The notes under the pieces were generated by a model. That model was given only the letters and a program-made list of their open reading frames with translations. It was not told where the DNA came from and ran no database searches. A stretch of DNA of 64,000 bases from Bisporella sp. PMI_857 (Eukaryota; Ascomycota; Leotiomycetes; Helotiales; Helotiaceae): contig JAJSPD010000058.1 in NCBI GenBank assembly GCA_021307315.1, positions 124,001 through 188,000 on the forward strand, in the 5' to 3' direction. Below, piece after piece: positions 43,421 through 54,911 of this stretch (position 1 is its first letter; each line of letters begins with the position of its first letter). The position numbers and the translations under genes are program-made.

Positions 43421-43974
43421 TTCGAGATGTCGGTCGAGTCTACCAGGAGCTCGACCAGTACTCGAATTTACAGAACCGGGCATCTAGTAATGCCATGCGG
43501 TTGCATGCACTTGCAAATGAGCATCTTCTCCCTATTGCCAACTTCGCCAACTCTGCTTGCAGCACCAACGCCATTCCCCGAACTAATCGCGTTGTACCTC
43601 TCCATTAATGATTATTTATACAAATATAATGTCATGAAAGGTGTGAGGTCATACTTACGGTGGGTGGCAAGATGTGTGCACAACAGCTCTGCAGGCAAGT
43701 CAGTTACTCAAGCCAGGTTGCCAATGTTTGGTAATATGGTTTCTAGAGGTCACAATTAGCATTGCTCCCGAAGATAACATTAGCATATACTACTTATTCA
43801 GAGTGCCCGCCACATACTATAATAGGCGTCTCAGCTCCGATGACAATCGGGTATAATACAGGTCATATTCATTCCTCAAGTCATGAACCTCGTCAGATCA
43901 CTCGTATTCTCCACCAGCATTTCTTCACAACTAACCCCCTAGCGCCTTGTCTAGAATAGGAAACTGCCCCATTT
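43421..43974. other. intergenic between two kinase relics
   Basis: Non-coding; may include unrecognisable FunK1 sequence. Confidence 0.35.
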
Positions 43975-44590
43975 TGAATCGGCTCAAAATTTCTAGCTCA
44001 TCCTCCCAAGGGTCCAGCTCCGAAAAAGGTGGTTGATCCTTCGTCATGAAATAGACAGCTGACCCAAAGCAAAAATATCAGCCTTCCAATTCGCATCATT
44101 TGGACCTGACCGCGGCATCGACCACTTAATGCCCTCAGCCGATTCACCATTTAGGGAATTGTACCATTGGGGCGTAAAAGTCCTCCGCGAAAGTCGCATA
44201 ATCTGACGTTTAAATCCTCGTCAAGGGGTAGATTTCCAACACTAATATCGCAGTGAATAACTCTTCTAGTGTGAATATACGCAACAGCTTCTACAGCCCG
44301 CAATGCCCATTTCAATCTCTCCTCTATCGAGGGTTGCGGGTTAGTATTATAGAGACAATCAGCCACCGATCCATTGGGCATATGCTGGAGCAAAAGCCCC
44401 TCCTCAGGTTTCCCCTTGAAACCAATAATTCGGCGATGCTGTCCCAAAACTCGGAAAATTTGTTCTTCGACATCAAGGCCGATTAGTTGTCCCTGGCTCA
44501 GAATCCTGTATATTTTTCCTTTTTCGAAGTTAAGACCTGGGGGCTTTTCTGAGGGTAGTTGAGGACAGTATTCTTGTCGATGGGTCCCAT
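43940..44590 (-). pseudogene. serine/threonine-type protein kinase relic
   Basis: On the minus strand, several pieces in successive frames make up a kinase: QLIGLDVEEQIFRVLGQHRR, then IIGFKGKPEEGLLLQHMPNG, AVAYIHTRRVIHCDISVGNL (catalytic HCD loop), VRLCDFRG (DFG region altered), SAEGIKWSMPRSGPNDANWK, DIFALG and PPFSELDPWEDELEILSRF. Frame changes lie near 44480, 44165 and 44070, with stops near 43940. No beta-3 lysine segment is recognisable. It is related to fungal kinases that take part in accessory or STAND-associated signalling, but too decayed for more. Confidence 0.7.
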
Positions 44591-46185
44591 GATAATATTA
44601 CTACTTGAAGAAATAACTCTTGACTCTGCATGGATACCAAACGTGTACTATAGATCAGGGTCCGGAATATCCATAGTCGGCCTGGGACTGAAATATTTCT
44701 GGAATGGTCTCGCTTCTGTCTCTTGTTTCCGATAATTGTTTTTGTAATTGTGTAATGAAGAACGTTTCATGAAGCAACAATGGGGAGGTGATCTTGAGAG
44801 CAATTTTGCGTTTTAGGACTAGCGCTTTGATAAAACGCGCCTGGCTTATTTGGTTCATGGCCAAAACATCTAGAGTCATTTATAAATCCCTTTTGAAACA
44901 TGACTTTTTCGGGGGGCGGATCTGGAGCTCTGTTGCACCTGTTAAAAAAAAAATTGAAGTCTCACAATTATATCAGCTCTGTTAATACTACTTTGTCGAG
45001 GAAGTATGGAGACCTTACCGCGTTTGTGCTCAGAACTTTTATACTTATTGCATTCAATAAATAGCGTTCGCCGTCGAGCGCCGAGCAAAAGCCCAAAGGA
45101 AAATTGACCTTTTAGGTGAAGAACTGAAGGTTCTTATCATTCCATTTGACCCTTATGCCAATGCTACGAGGCTGCCTAAGTGATACAAGAATCTAGATAT
45201 GAATTGCAGCTGAGTAGGATTGACCAATAGAAAGCATCATTTAGTGCTAAGGATTTAGATGGTAGCCTACTAATCACATTGAGGTTGCGATTTAAAAAAA
45301 ATGCAGCTCAATTAACTTACAATGTTATTTAATTTACAAAGCATACTGGCAAATTTGGCGTGTGGCAAACTGCAAGCTAGTGAAAAAGAAAAGCAATTCG
45401 GAGTTAGAAAAGTCAATCAGGGAAGAATATGGGTCCGGAGTTTTCCAGGTGTGCACCATACAGTCGCCAGGTGCACGCGGGCGCCTGTCCACTCAACATT
45501 CTAAAACGGCAAAGGTACTGACAGAATCTGATCAGTAGTCAGCGTGTGATGCCACTCACCTACAATTGCAGGGAGGGAGGGAAAAGAAGGAGAAAAAAAG
45601 AAAGAAAAAAGCTACAATCAACAATGGTGCAGATGATGCCTTTCTATGTGAACAAAGTGTGGAGGTGCGTTTGAGTGCAAAGGTATGTGGTAATCCCTCT
45701 TCCGCTCGGCTCACTGCCAGGCTTCCCGTCCATCGGCCACAACACAGCTTGTGTACGGTTAAACCTTCTCGCCTTCATTTGCCTTCAGCAGAGCCTCCCC
45801 GCCTTGTGTGACGAAAAATGGTTGCATGGACTTTGGCGTTTGAAGGTCTTGAATTAGCGAACATGCTAAGTTCTACTATTGCTATAGAGATGTTCTACTA
45901 ATCCGATAGAGAACGTCCGAGCCCACGTCGAAAGTCGTAGATTCAATATTTCAAATACCTGTGCACACCAGCGAAACCATGCGCGCTGTCGGAAAAATCC
46001 GAATCGCCTTGAAACTTGGCGACAGTTTTAGCAGAGCCTTGTATGTCATACAATTATTGTGCCTCACCACTAGATTTCGCTACTTGATATCTAAAGGACT
46101 GAGGCTGTCGTTCGCAACAGATCACCTGGGAATCTGTTACTTTCTCATTCTCTCATCCTACAGACGGAACGCTGTTGTAAGAACG
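44591..46185. other. intergenic, no gene supported
   Basis: Minus-strand frame 44655-44879 starts with an ATG but has no recognised family. The rest contains A-rich and GAAAAA-rich tracts (45560-45615). Confidence 0.35.
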
Positions 46186-48480
46186 ATGGAGCGGGGCCTT
46201 TGCAGCCTATGCCGTGGGCTATCTGTCGAATCTCTCACGCAACCAGAAGGTTACCAGCATGCGGCGATAGCGGAGAAGTTGCGCGAGTGTGCCAAAACTT
46301 GTAAAATGTGTCAGATTATTGATGCCTCTCTCAAGGAGAAAGAACCAGATGACGGTTCAATGTCTGGTGCTTTGATCAGCCGATTGTATATTCCAGGAGA
46401 GGGCGGACAGTTGAAGGCAGCACTTGAAGTCGCTGGGTTTCGGCAACGTGACCTTGTTCGAGTCTACACTCATGATATGTAACGCTCGGTCTGGAGGATT
46501 ACTGTGAATTGATGACCGGCAATTAGACCACCATGCTGCAGAGAAATTCGGGATCGAAATAAAGTCCGGCCCGGGCCAACACATGAGTGGCCCATTCCTC
46601 GATGTTTTAGCTGGAGGAATGGTGTGGACCTGCATTTCGCACCACGCGTGTGGCGACCCATTCCGACGGTTTGGTGAGCCACCTGAACCAAAAGAGGAGC
46701 AAAGTAGTACTGAACATCAGAAGTCTCGGTCGCTTTCGAATTTATTGAAGGATCTGGCGCCAGGACGTTCGGCTCATATCGAATTTGGTGGTCCTCTTCC
46801 TGCCGTGGAGTCTGAAAGAGATACAAAGCATGGTGCTGTGTAAAGTCAAGATTATAGAGGCATATTGGGTTCGATGCCGGCACGCTTAATTTACTTGACC
46901 GCATTCGGTGAAGAAGAAACTGCTGATGCTTGCCTCGTCAAAGTGCGGAGCTTGGGTCGCGTTCATGGGGACCATGCGCCTTATGTTGCGCTGAGCTACC
47001 GTTAGGGTCAGGGCTCCGAGGGGCTGTACAAGACGACTTCAGTTACTCTTCAGTCTCGAAAGGATAGGATAATCCGGCAAGAGCTTCCTCGCACTTTTCA
47101 AGATGCATTCCGCATTGCGCATCGGATCGGTATGCCCTTTCTGTGGACCGATGCAATCTGCATTATCCAGAACTCTGAGGAAGATTGAGAGAGAGAATCG
47201 GCGAAAATGGGTGGGATATACGCAACCGGGTTTGCGACGATCGCAGCTGATGCTTGCAAGTCAGTGGACGAAGGCTTTCTTGATATTCCCCTAGTGGACA
47301 GGGAAGAAAACATGTCGTACCTGGAAAAAGTCACAAATACTCTCAAAGATGGGAAGCAAAGTATTCTGGTTTTCTGGAATGCCAACTCTGCTTTGCCAGG
47401 CGAAATACCCCCCCCCCCCCCCCCCCCACAGCGATAGAGCAGAGTCTGTTGTCTAGCAGAGCGTGGTGTATGCAGGAGAGGATGCTTTCAGCTCGAACAT
47501 TGCACTTTACGAAAATTGGTCTCATATTGGAGTGCAGAGAACATTATGGCAGTGTCCAGATGATTTCCACTGTGGACGAAGCGTCCATCAACCTAACTTT
47601 TGCTGGAGTCTTTCATGGCTCGAAAAGAGAATGAAAGGGACTTGGCAATTATCCGTCCTACCAATTGAGCAATTCGCCGGCCCAGAGCAGCTGGCGACCA
47701 TGACAGGCGAGAGTTTTGGCCTTCTGCACGCGACCACTTCGACTGGCTCTCGTGGAATTAGGGCTTATGGAAGGGGAAGTGAGCTGCATATTGGCAAGCA
47801 GAGTAATTTGACTGGCTTCTGGAATAGAACGATGGTGAGGGAATACTCTGGGGTAAAATAGCCTTCGATAAGGATAGATCGCCAGACTTTTCTGGCAGTA
47901 CATTCAGTCTCCTTGCATTACTAGGCTCTGGCTCGCCGAGCTGGAGGAGGGGCTGGAGTGGGGGAGAGGCGGCGAGACATGGACGGACAAGAAGTTGGCA
48001 AATCATCCTCAATTCTCCTGGGCATCACATCCTGGCACGGTGGAGAATCCGTATCTGGGGAATACACGAGGCTATGGACGAGCCTTTGACATCATCAACC
48101 ATTCTGTTGCACTATCGGGGAGCGATGCATATGATAGGATCATGACCGCAGAACTGACTCTACGTGGGCGTATTCGCCTCGCCCAAATCCATTCTGATCG
48201 GATCACTGATAGCCGTTGTCCATACAAGATCAAGCGGCCACTCCTAAGCGAGAATGACGGAGTCAAAATTGGAGAGGCGGACTTGGACATGGACTATAGC
48301 ATAGAACAGCTAAGTCAGGAGATGTACTGATTTCTTCTTTACAAGCACTCATTCGGTTACCTAAGACTGCTTCTGCTGTCAAACTCGGGCAGCGAAGAAC
48401 CGGGAGTGTACCTTCGTATCGGAATTGGTATTATTCAGAGGAGCCACGCATCTTGGTTATTGGATGCCGGGAAGCGCACA
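46186..48480 (+). pseudogene. HET-domain (heterokaryon incompatibility) protein relic
   Basis: The N-terminus MERGLCSLCRGLSVESL with later CAKTCKMCQ is typical of HET proteins. After a stop at 46480 the HET core (PF06985) reappears: YVALSYR, then TTSVTLQSRKDRI, LPRTFQDAFRIAHRIGMPFLW, DAICIIQ, KMGGIYATGFATIAADA and, further on, SRAWCMQERMLSARTLHF. Trp codons are replaced by TAG (47003-47005) and TGA (47186-47188). A C run at 47409-47427 breaks the frame again. The C-terminal part (AELTLRGRIRLA, then YLRIGIGIIQ) extends to about 48480. The gene would have coded for about 700 residues and is certainly dead. Confidence 0.85.
47409..47427. repeat. poly-C tract inside the HET relic
   Basis: About 19 consecutive C residues, a site of probable length instability or of sequencing error. 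It disrupts the reading frame between two HET-domain blocks. Confidence 0.8.
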
Positions 48481-50878
48481 ATCTGCCTTGGGTAGTCTCC
48501 GTTGCAGTAAAGGTCCCACTTGAATACGAATAACAGATGGCAAGCAGAAATAAGCGCTGGCCAACTACTCCATCACTTTTCCCCGTCTCAGTATCAAACT
48601 CCAAGGCCAGTGTATTACAGGAGTAGGACGCAAATTCTATTCCCTGATCATTCACAAAATACCAGCAGCTTTCCATAAGATCCAGACCGCATGCATGTGG
48701 ACGCCAAGTGCAGGTTCAAATGTTGAAGCGGGCACTGCAATCACGCAAGGCCAGCCTACACAGGCAGCACAGGACGATCGCAGAACAAGAAGTTTGTTTA
48801 ACCGACGAGGGCAAAGAATCACGATCACCCAACACACCATTGCACAGGCCGGAGGTGTTGTATACTAAGTCGATATATGAACTTTGTCTTCAAAAATATT
48901 CATGGGCGGTAAGCTCCATCCGTGCAACGAAATAGGCTCAATTACCGTAACCTATTCACGGTTCCTTGGCTATACGCAAACTGACCGGCCAGTTCTTGCG
49001 GAACCCGTAACAGCCTTTGCGGTTGTAATAACCTTTATTTGAAATCCCGTCTCGTTGAAGTTATACATCCTCTTCCAAAATCCTACATTTAGCAATTATA
49101 TTTCGTACGAGCCGAAACTAATCCCGAATAATCGTAAGATCTTCACATTTTGCACGCTAAAAATTGTATTTACAGGTAAACTTCGATTTGACGCCGCCGT
49201 GGCGTCGTATTAAGTTCAAGACCCAACATTTGCCAACTCTAGGTTGACCTGTATCTGACTGTTTTTGAATGGTAGATTCGCTATTTGTCATACAGAAGTA
49301 GTTCTAGGTGGTAACCTCCGTATATTTATAAACAATGTTTGTTGGGCAAGTATTAATTCCTCCGTATTTGCAAGTTTGCGGTTTCTAGGATCTGAAATCG
49401 CGTCGCGCTGAGATACTTTAAACGCGGTCTCGAGAGGTCGATTCTGGAATACCATGCATATCAGCGGCGGCTCTTTTGCTTAAGATGTAGCCATCCTTAT
49501 AGGCCTGAACAGTTAGTGATATTTAGCCTTCTTTATGAATCAATTCGGGGTTTGTTGGTTGAGGTATTTTAAGTTAAAAGTGTAGAATTGGTAGGGAGTG
49601 CACAGCTTGTATGCACAGCTCGCTTATAAAGTGCGTTACAATAATCATATGGGACGTGTAGTGTCGTTTCGCTCGCACTAACCTGGATTATTGATTACTT
49701 TGATTGAAAGTACCGATTCGCGTGGCAACCCGGCATAAATTTACGCGCTACAGAACCACAAGGCTGGTAACAATTTTCCAGCGGAGTAATAAAGCTTTGA
49801 AGCTTGGGTAAGAGTCTTTTATAAGTATCAGAAGTAATAAAAGTGTAACAACTCAAGGCAAACAGGGATCTCTATCCGTAGATCTCAGGAAGGAGGACTC
49901 AAAGGTGTGAACGACTATCAATTGCTATAACGAAGAGAACAAGTTACAAATAGAAGAAGGGAACGAGAGCATTGCTTTATATACAGGAGTGGCCAGGGCC
50001 AGTGTAAGCGAGGCCCTGTGGTGTCAGGGGCCGAGCCCTAAAAGGCCAAGCCCCAAGGGGCTCTAAGCGAGGTAGGGTCATGACAAAAAGCTTTGATGCT
50101 AAAAAAGTGGGGAAAAAACTTTGTCGCGCTATAAAAAAGGATATTTTGCAAATTAAGCGTAACAGCAACATTGCGAACGTAATTTATTATGGAAAGGTTC
50201 CAAAGTGTTAAGAGTGATCTGAGTTGCTTTAAAGTTAAAGTACCTCTTTTTCTCTCGCCGCACAAGGGTTTTTTAAGTAGAGGTTCGTGCGTTATTTCAC
50301 GTGAAACTAACACGTGACGGTCTGACCACCACCCCTTTTCTGTGATAATTACTGTTTATAAACATTTAACTCGGCTAGTATTTAGTCCTTAAACACCAGT
50401 AAATTACCGAAAGAAGACATTAGGTATTCGACTATGGATACAGGCAAGGTTTTTTTACAATCGGGAAATAATTCAACTTTAGTCAAGTTTATATTGTCAG
50501 TCAAGATGTCAAGGACCGTTTCCAATCGAACCCGGGCTCTTTGTCCCATCAAATTTGTCTAATGACTTCAGCGAAATGCAAGTATGTTTTTCTCGGATTC
50601 AGCTGAATGACACTTGCCAGAAATTTTATCAAATTAGCATGAGATTCAGCGCCAAATTTCTGTATACAGAACAGCCACGTCGCTTAATATTCCTGGAAAC
50701 AGAAAAGCGCCAGACACCCAAAACACAGTATATCAGAAACAACTCTTTACTATAAATAAGTCCTGAAATCCGCTAGATATTGTCTCCGCAAAATTTTAAG
50801 GACGACCACCTGAGAAAATAAGACCTCCTCACCCTCAGACTCTTAATGACATAGAATATCTAACCGATAAAATCACCA
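48481..50878. other. intergenic, AT-rich with old repeat sequence
   Basis: 2.4 kb without a gene. 49980-50050 contains GGCC-rich words and TGGTGTCAGG as near 28080. 50104-50300 resembles 53715-53935 at low identity (GCAAATTAA-CG..., then GAGTTG-TT-AAAGT blocks), so both are copies of one decayed repeat. Confidence 0.4.
50104..50300. repeat. decayed dispersed repeat, copy 1
   Basis: Weakly similar to 53715-53935: shared blocks GCAAATTAAnCG, GCGAAnGTAA, GAGTTG, AAAGTnAAAGTA and a terminal TCTCGC/TCTCGCTAC block in the same order. Origin unknown, possibly LTR. Confidence 0.35.
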
Positions 50879-52463
50879 ATGGCTCAACCGCTTACATTTC
50901 CAGACTCTCCAATACACAAGAGAGTGTGTCCACCTTGTAATGCTCTCTATGAGCCTAACCCCGACATAGCAGGACAAGCGGTATGACTTCATGAGTTGAA
51001 TTTGGAATTTTCGATCCTCTAAACTACACATAGGTCTTTATATCGTTTCTCGTTCACACCAGCGTATTCATTTTTTTGGCCATGATTGTAACTCCAATCA
51101 TAAGCATGTATCTGCCGCCTGTGGGATCTAGTGACCTCCAGCTAGGCGTTGAAGGCGCTCCCCCCGAGGAGGTCGAACAATTAGAGCTCCAGGAGGCATC
51201 GGGATACTCACGCCGAGAACCAGGAGAAGAGCCTCCGCCCCCTCGGTACATATACAGATGCCATTGCCAGCAAGTTATTCGGGATACATACACTTCGCAA
51301 TATGTTGCCGGGCTGGCTTTTATCGTCACTGCGTTCTCCAAATGGGAAGAGATATCCCCGTATCATTTTCGAGTCATTTACAGTATTGTTTCAATGCACT
51401 CAACTCTCGGTCTGGTTGCCAATTATGATAGGTCCTCGTTTCTCAGTGTTGTGGCTCTGTACATATATAGTCCGGCCGCTAGGGGGAGGCTTCACAGGAA
51501 GGACCTGAAGTTCAAGATGGTCGACTTTGCCTTTCTGCTTAGTCTTATATTGTTTGCAGCCTTCGGGGTGTTGGTATTTACGCGTGTGGATATTTGCTTT
51601 AGAAATTGCTACGCAGGCGGCACAGTGGTACTTGTGTACTCAGCACTCGCATTCTTCCTTCTACTAATGATTGCAATGTATGGTAATGGATACCACGGCC
51701 CATTCGCTTGGATGACCTTCACCCTCAGTACCGTGGGATATGTTGGCTTCCAAAACTGGCAATACCGCAAACTTACGCAGATCTTTCGGCCAACCGGACT
51801 ATCGCCTGGAGCATCCAATGAGACAGTCTTCTCATTTGGGCAAATCCTTGTCTTCTTCATGATATTCCCTCTTATAGTTGATTATTTTGGCGCAATACTT
51901 GGTGAGAGAAAGACAAATCTAATCGTTTTGTTAAGCATATTGCTAACGTATTGTGTACTAGTGGACCTAGAACGAATACGGAAGAATGCAGTGGAAGGAG
52001 TTGCCCCTACAAGGACACTTATCAATCTATTTCGAATTCTTTTGCCCTGGTTTATAAACCGCATCATACGGGACTTGTTCAAGTCAGTAAATCAAGTAGT
52101 CGACCCTCTTTTACGCAGGGTAGCAGGTCCTATTTCTCATGTAGCATCAAAAATACGTTCGTGAACTACCCATTTCGTCAATTTCTTCTAACATCACTTC
52201 TAGGAGCAAGCTTTCCAGCCAAGAAAAAATTTGGATCAACAAGATCCAACACTGATAGAGTGGAAAGGGGGTCTGCAAACTCTGGCCAAGACTCGAGGCC
52301 AGAACTAGTGCCTGTCACGACCGTCGTCAATACTGACGTACCACTGGGCGAATCGACTGATCCACAGAGAGCTTCGGCTGTCACAAGAAGACCAACGTAT
52401 CCTTTACCTCAAGGCGATGAGACCCAGCCAGTTCAAAAAAGTATAGCAGATCAAATTAGCTGA
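50879..52463 (+). CDS. fungal multi-pass membrane protein, uncharacterised family
   Basis: Exons 50879-50980 and 51034-52156, plus a probable third 52204-52463, with introns of 53 and 47 bp (the second GTTCGT...TTCTAG with a TTCTAAC branch site). The first exon supplies MAQPLTFPDSPIHKRVCPPC, a start characteristic of a Pezizomycotina hypothetical-protein family. The second exon brings the first membrane helix (VFISFLVHTSVFIFLAMI) and six or more further helices. The proposed third exon adds an 86-residue Ser/Thr/Pro-rich hydrophilic tail. Without it the protein ends at 52164 in SKIRS. Total with tail: 494 residues. The CPPC motif near residue 20 may bind metal or form a disulfide. No function is known for this family. 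Confidence 0.8.
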
Positions 52464-53142
52464 TAGAATTGAACGTAAGCATTCCGAGGACGCAAGTCAT
52501 ATGGATTCATATGTATATACGCTTTGTCACTCGTGAGTATTGATTCGTTTAGTTACGGCCGACCACTAAGGCGCAGTATCCTGTTGCTGGACGGAATTCA
52601 TGGGCCAGCGGAATATGGGCCAGCGGAGAATATTAGTGATTGCAGGCAAGCAGAGTCGTCTGATCTCGGATGTGGCTCCCCCACGGTTCTGACATGAGCG
52701 GAAGGGTGAGGCCTGACGCTTAAGCATTGCGTAGAGATCGTCGACGCAGCATAATTTGAGAGGTGGATTCATAGCGCGCACAGAAAACTGGATACGACAC
52801 GTTTGCGCCTCGTAGCTTCATATATGAGGAAGGTCATCTGAGCTGAGCTCTACAAGATAGTTGCGCGTAGCAGTGGGTAGGGGCATGTAGTGCATGGGTG
52901 AGCAGTAGGGTTGGCATATCGCGCCACCATTTCTCGATTGTCGGTGAGGAAAGTTGAGCGGGAGATGTTGGCAACTGCATAGCTCACTGCCCTCAGAAGG
53001 CAGAAAGAGTCAAGAGATGATTTATTTATCTACTCCGTCATTTTCTTGTGATCCGAGGCTTTGTGGCGATGGAATAGCAGTTGTGAGTGGCAAACAGGAC
53101 GTAGGCTGAGGTTGGAGGACTCCGCTGAGCCAGGATCCTCTA
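52464..53142. other. intergenic, no gene seen
   Basis: Short GC-richer frames around 52566-52781 are not supported. Confidence 0.4.
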
Positions 53143-53316
53143 CAGTCCGACCTGGATATTTCGGAACTCCTTATATCGGAAACCTCTACATATCGGAATA
53201 AACCTCTGGATCTGCCAGGCCATAAGTGGCTGTAACGGACCTCTTTACATCGGAAACCTCTATATTTCAGAGTATAGGCATGGAACCGAGAGTTCCGAAA
53301 TATCCAGGTGGGACTG
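53143..53316 (+). mobile_element. 174-bp MITE with TA target duplication, copy 1
   Basis: Starts CAGTCCGACCTGGATATTTC and ends with its near-perfect inverted complement, flanked by TA on both sides (53141-53142 and 53317-53318). Internal AACCTCTA(C/T)ATATCGGAA-type words repeat several times. TA duplication and CAG ends fit Tc1/mariner-pogo-type elements. No coding capacity. Confidence 0.75.
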
Positions 53317-53318
53317 TA

Positions 53319-53959
53319 CTATGGCATATCCTGGAGAATGTCCGTGCACTACTCCATGGTGTCCGTCTCGGAACCACTTGTGTTATATCATATTCTGCCT
53401 TTGGTCTGTGCACGCGTCAAGTACGCGCCAAAACTCGCCATGTGCTGTAATAGATATTCTTTGGCCAATGATTTTTGCCCATTGCTTGGTCTTCCTGTAT
53501 TGAAATTATGGACCCTTCTTGTGATCTTCTCGAAGAGCTTCAGCTTGTTATTATCTATAAAAAGCAGCTTTGGATCCGCTGCTTAAAATCGTGCACAATG
53601 ACAGCCGCAAGGCTGAGAATAACTTCTTAGCATTGTTGCGGGACATTGAAAGTCGGAAATAAATTATTTATTTATAAGTCTTAACAGCAGTACAAACTTG
53701 ATAGTAGTGCTGCAGTGAAAAAAATCTGTACACTGTTGAAAAAAGTTCTCGCAAATTAAACGCGAATGCAATGGTGCGAATGTAACTTTTTAATAAATAA
53801 CTACAGCATGCGGTTTATACAAAACTTTAAAAGAAATATTGATATACACCAAAGTTTGAGTTGTTCAAAAGTCAAAGTATTTATTGCTTTTCTTGGCACA
53901 GCGGGTTTCTCGCTACACAGGAAGGGACGTTAAAAAGTTCAACATAAAAAGGATGCAAA
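53319..53959. other. segment between inverted MITE copies, decayed repeat at 53715-53935
   Basis: About 640 bp. Short frames at 53308-53586 are not supported. The right half is a degenerate copy of the repeat at 50104-50300. Confidence 0.4.
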
Positions 53960-53961
53960 TA

Positions 53962-54134
53962 CAGTCAAACCTGGATATATCGGAACGCTCGGTGCCAAAC
54001 CAACCTTCCGATATATAGAGGTTTCCGATATAACGAGGTCCATTATAGCTACCTAAAGCTCGGCGGATCCAAGGTTCATTCCGATATACAGAGGTTTCCG
54101 ATATAACGAGTTCCGATATAACCAGGTTTGGCTG
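53962..54134 (-). mobile_element. 173-bp MITE with TA target duplication, copy 2 (inverted)
   Basis: Starts CAGTCAAACCTGGATATATC and ends with its inverted complement; TA at 53960-53961 and 54135-54136. Its reverse complement aligns end to end with copy 1, so the two copies are in opposite orientation. Confidence 0.75.
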
Positions 54135-54136
54135 TA

Positions 54137-54911
54137 TGCAATAAAAACGCAACAGCAAGAAGGTAACCCGGGATCATCTGCCACCCTGACTACTTGGCAC
54201 TGCGCTACGTTCGGTAAAGAAAGGTGCCGTCAATAACTCACATCACATCCACCGCATCTGGAAAATCCCTCAGTAAGCGCAGGGTATGATGTAGAAGGCC
54301 GTGTAGAGGTTGTCAATGGAAACGATTGGGTCTTATCAGATACCCTACAATATCTGCCATCAAGAGAAGATTCTGGAGATAACATGGGTCATTATATGGC
54401 CTATTTCTCACTTCGGACAAGTCGCTGTTTATACAAACATATAGACTCTTTTCCAACTAAGAAACATACCATGCAACTACATAAAGGGAATAACTTTCGA
54501 TATAAATTTGTTGCTAAACATACTCTAACGAACATAGGTCCTGGTGCCGCGATTTACTAAGCCCGTTCAGTAGCTGACTCCCATGATTCTGGTGCTATAT
54601 ACACTTCAATTATGGAACTATGCACATACAATAGGTAAAAACAAAATCGGAGACCTGTGTACAATTGTTAATACATGATATGAATCGGCCATAGGAGCAT
54701 GACTTATTAGTATTCTACGGTATCATTATCTTCCCATAACCGTTCACTACAGTATATCGTGTTGTGCCCTAATGTTCTACGGTAAGTCCTGTGCCCAACT
54801 CTAATGCATTCATTATTCCTTCCACCCCATGTGGGACATGGATACCCATCTATTCCATCGCTATGCAAATCTAAATATATAACCAGTACCTTCTCAAAGC
54901 CAAAATTCCGA
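54137..54911. other. intergenic, REV3 downstream flank
   Basis: AT-rich, no gene. Contains the presumed REV3 3' UTR. Confidence 0.45.

Noticed and set aside
45566..45811. 81-codon plus-strand frame beginning with a Lys/Glu run
   Set aside because: The start is an AAG/GAA-rich simple-sequence tract; the rest lacks any family signal.
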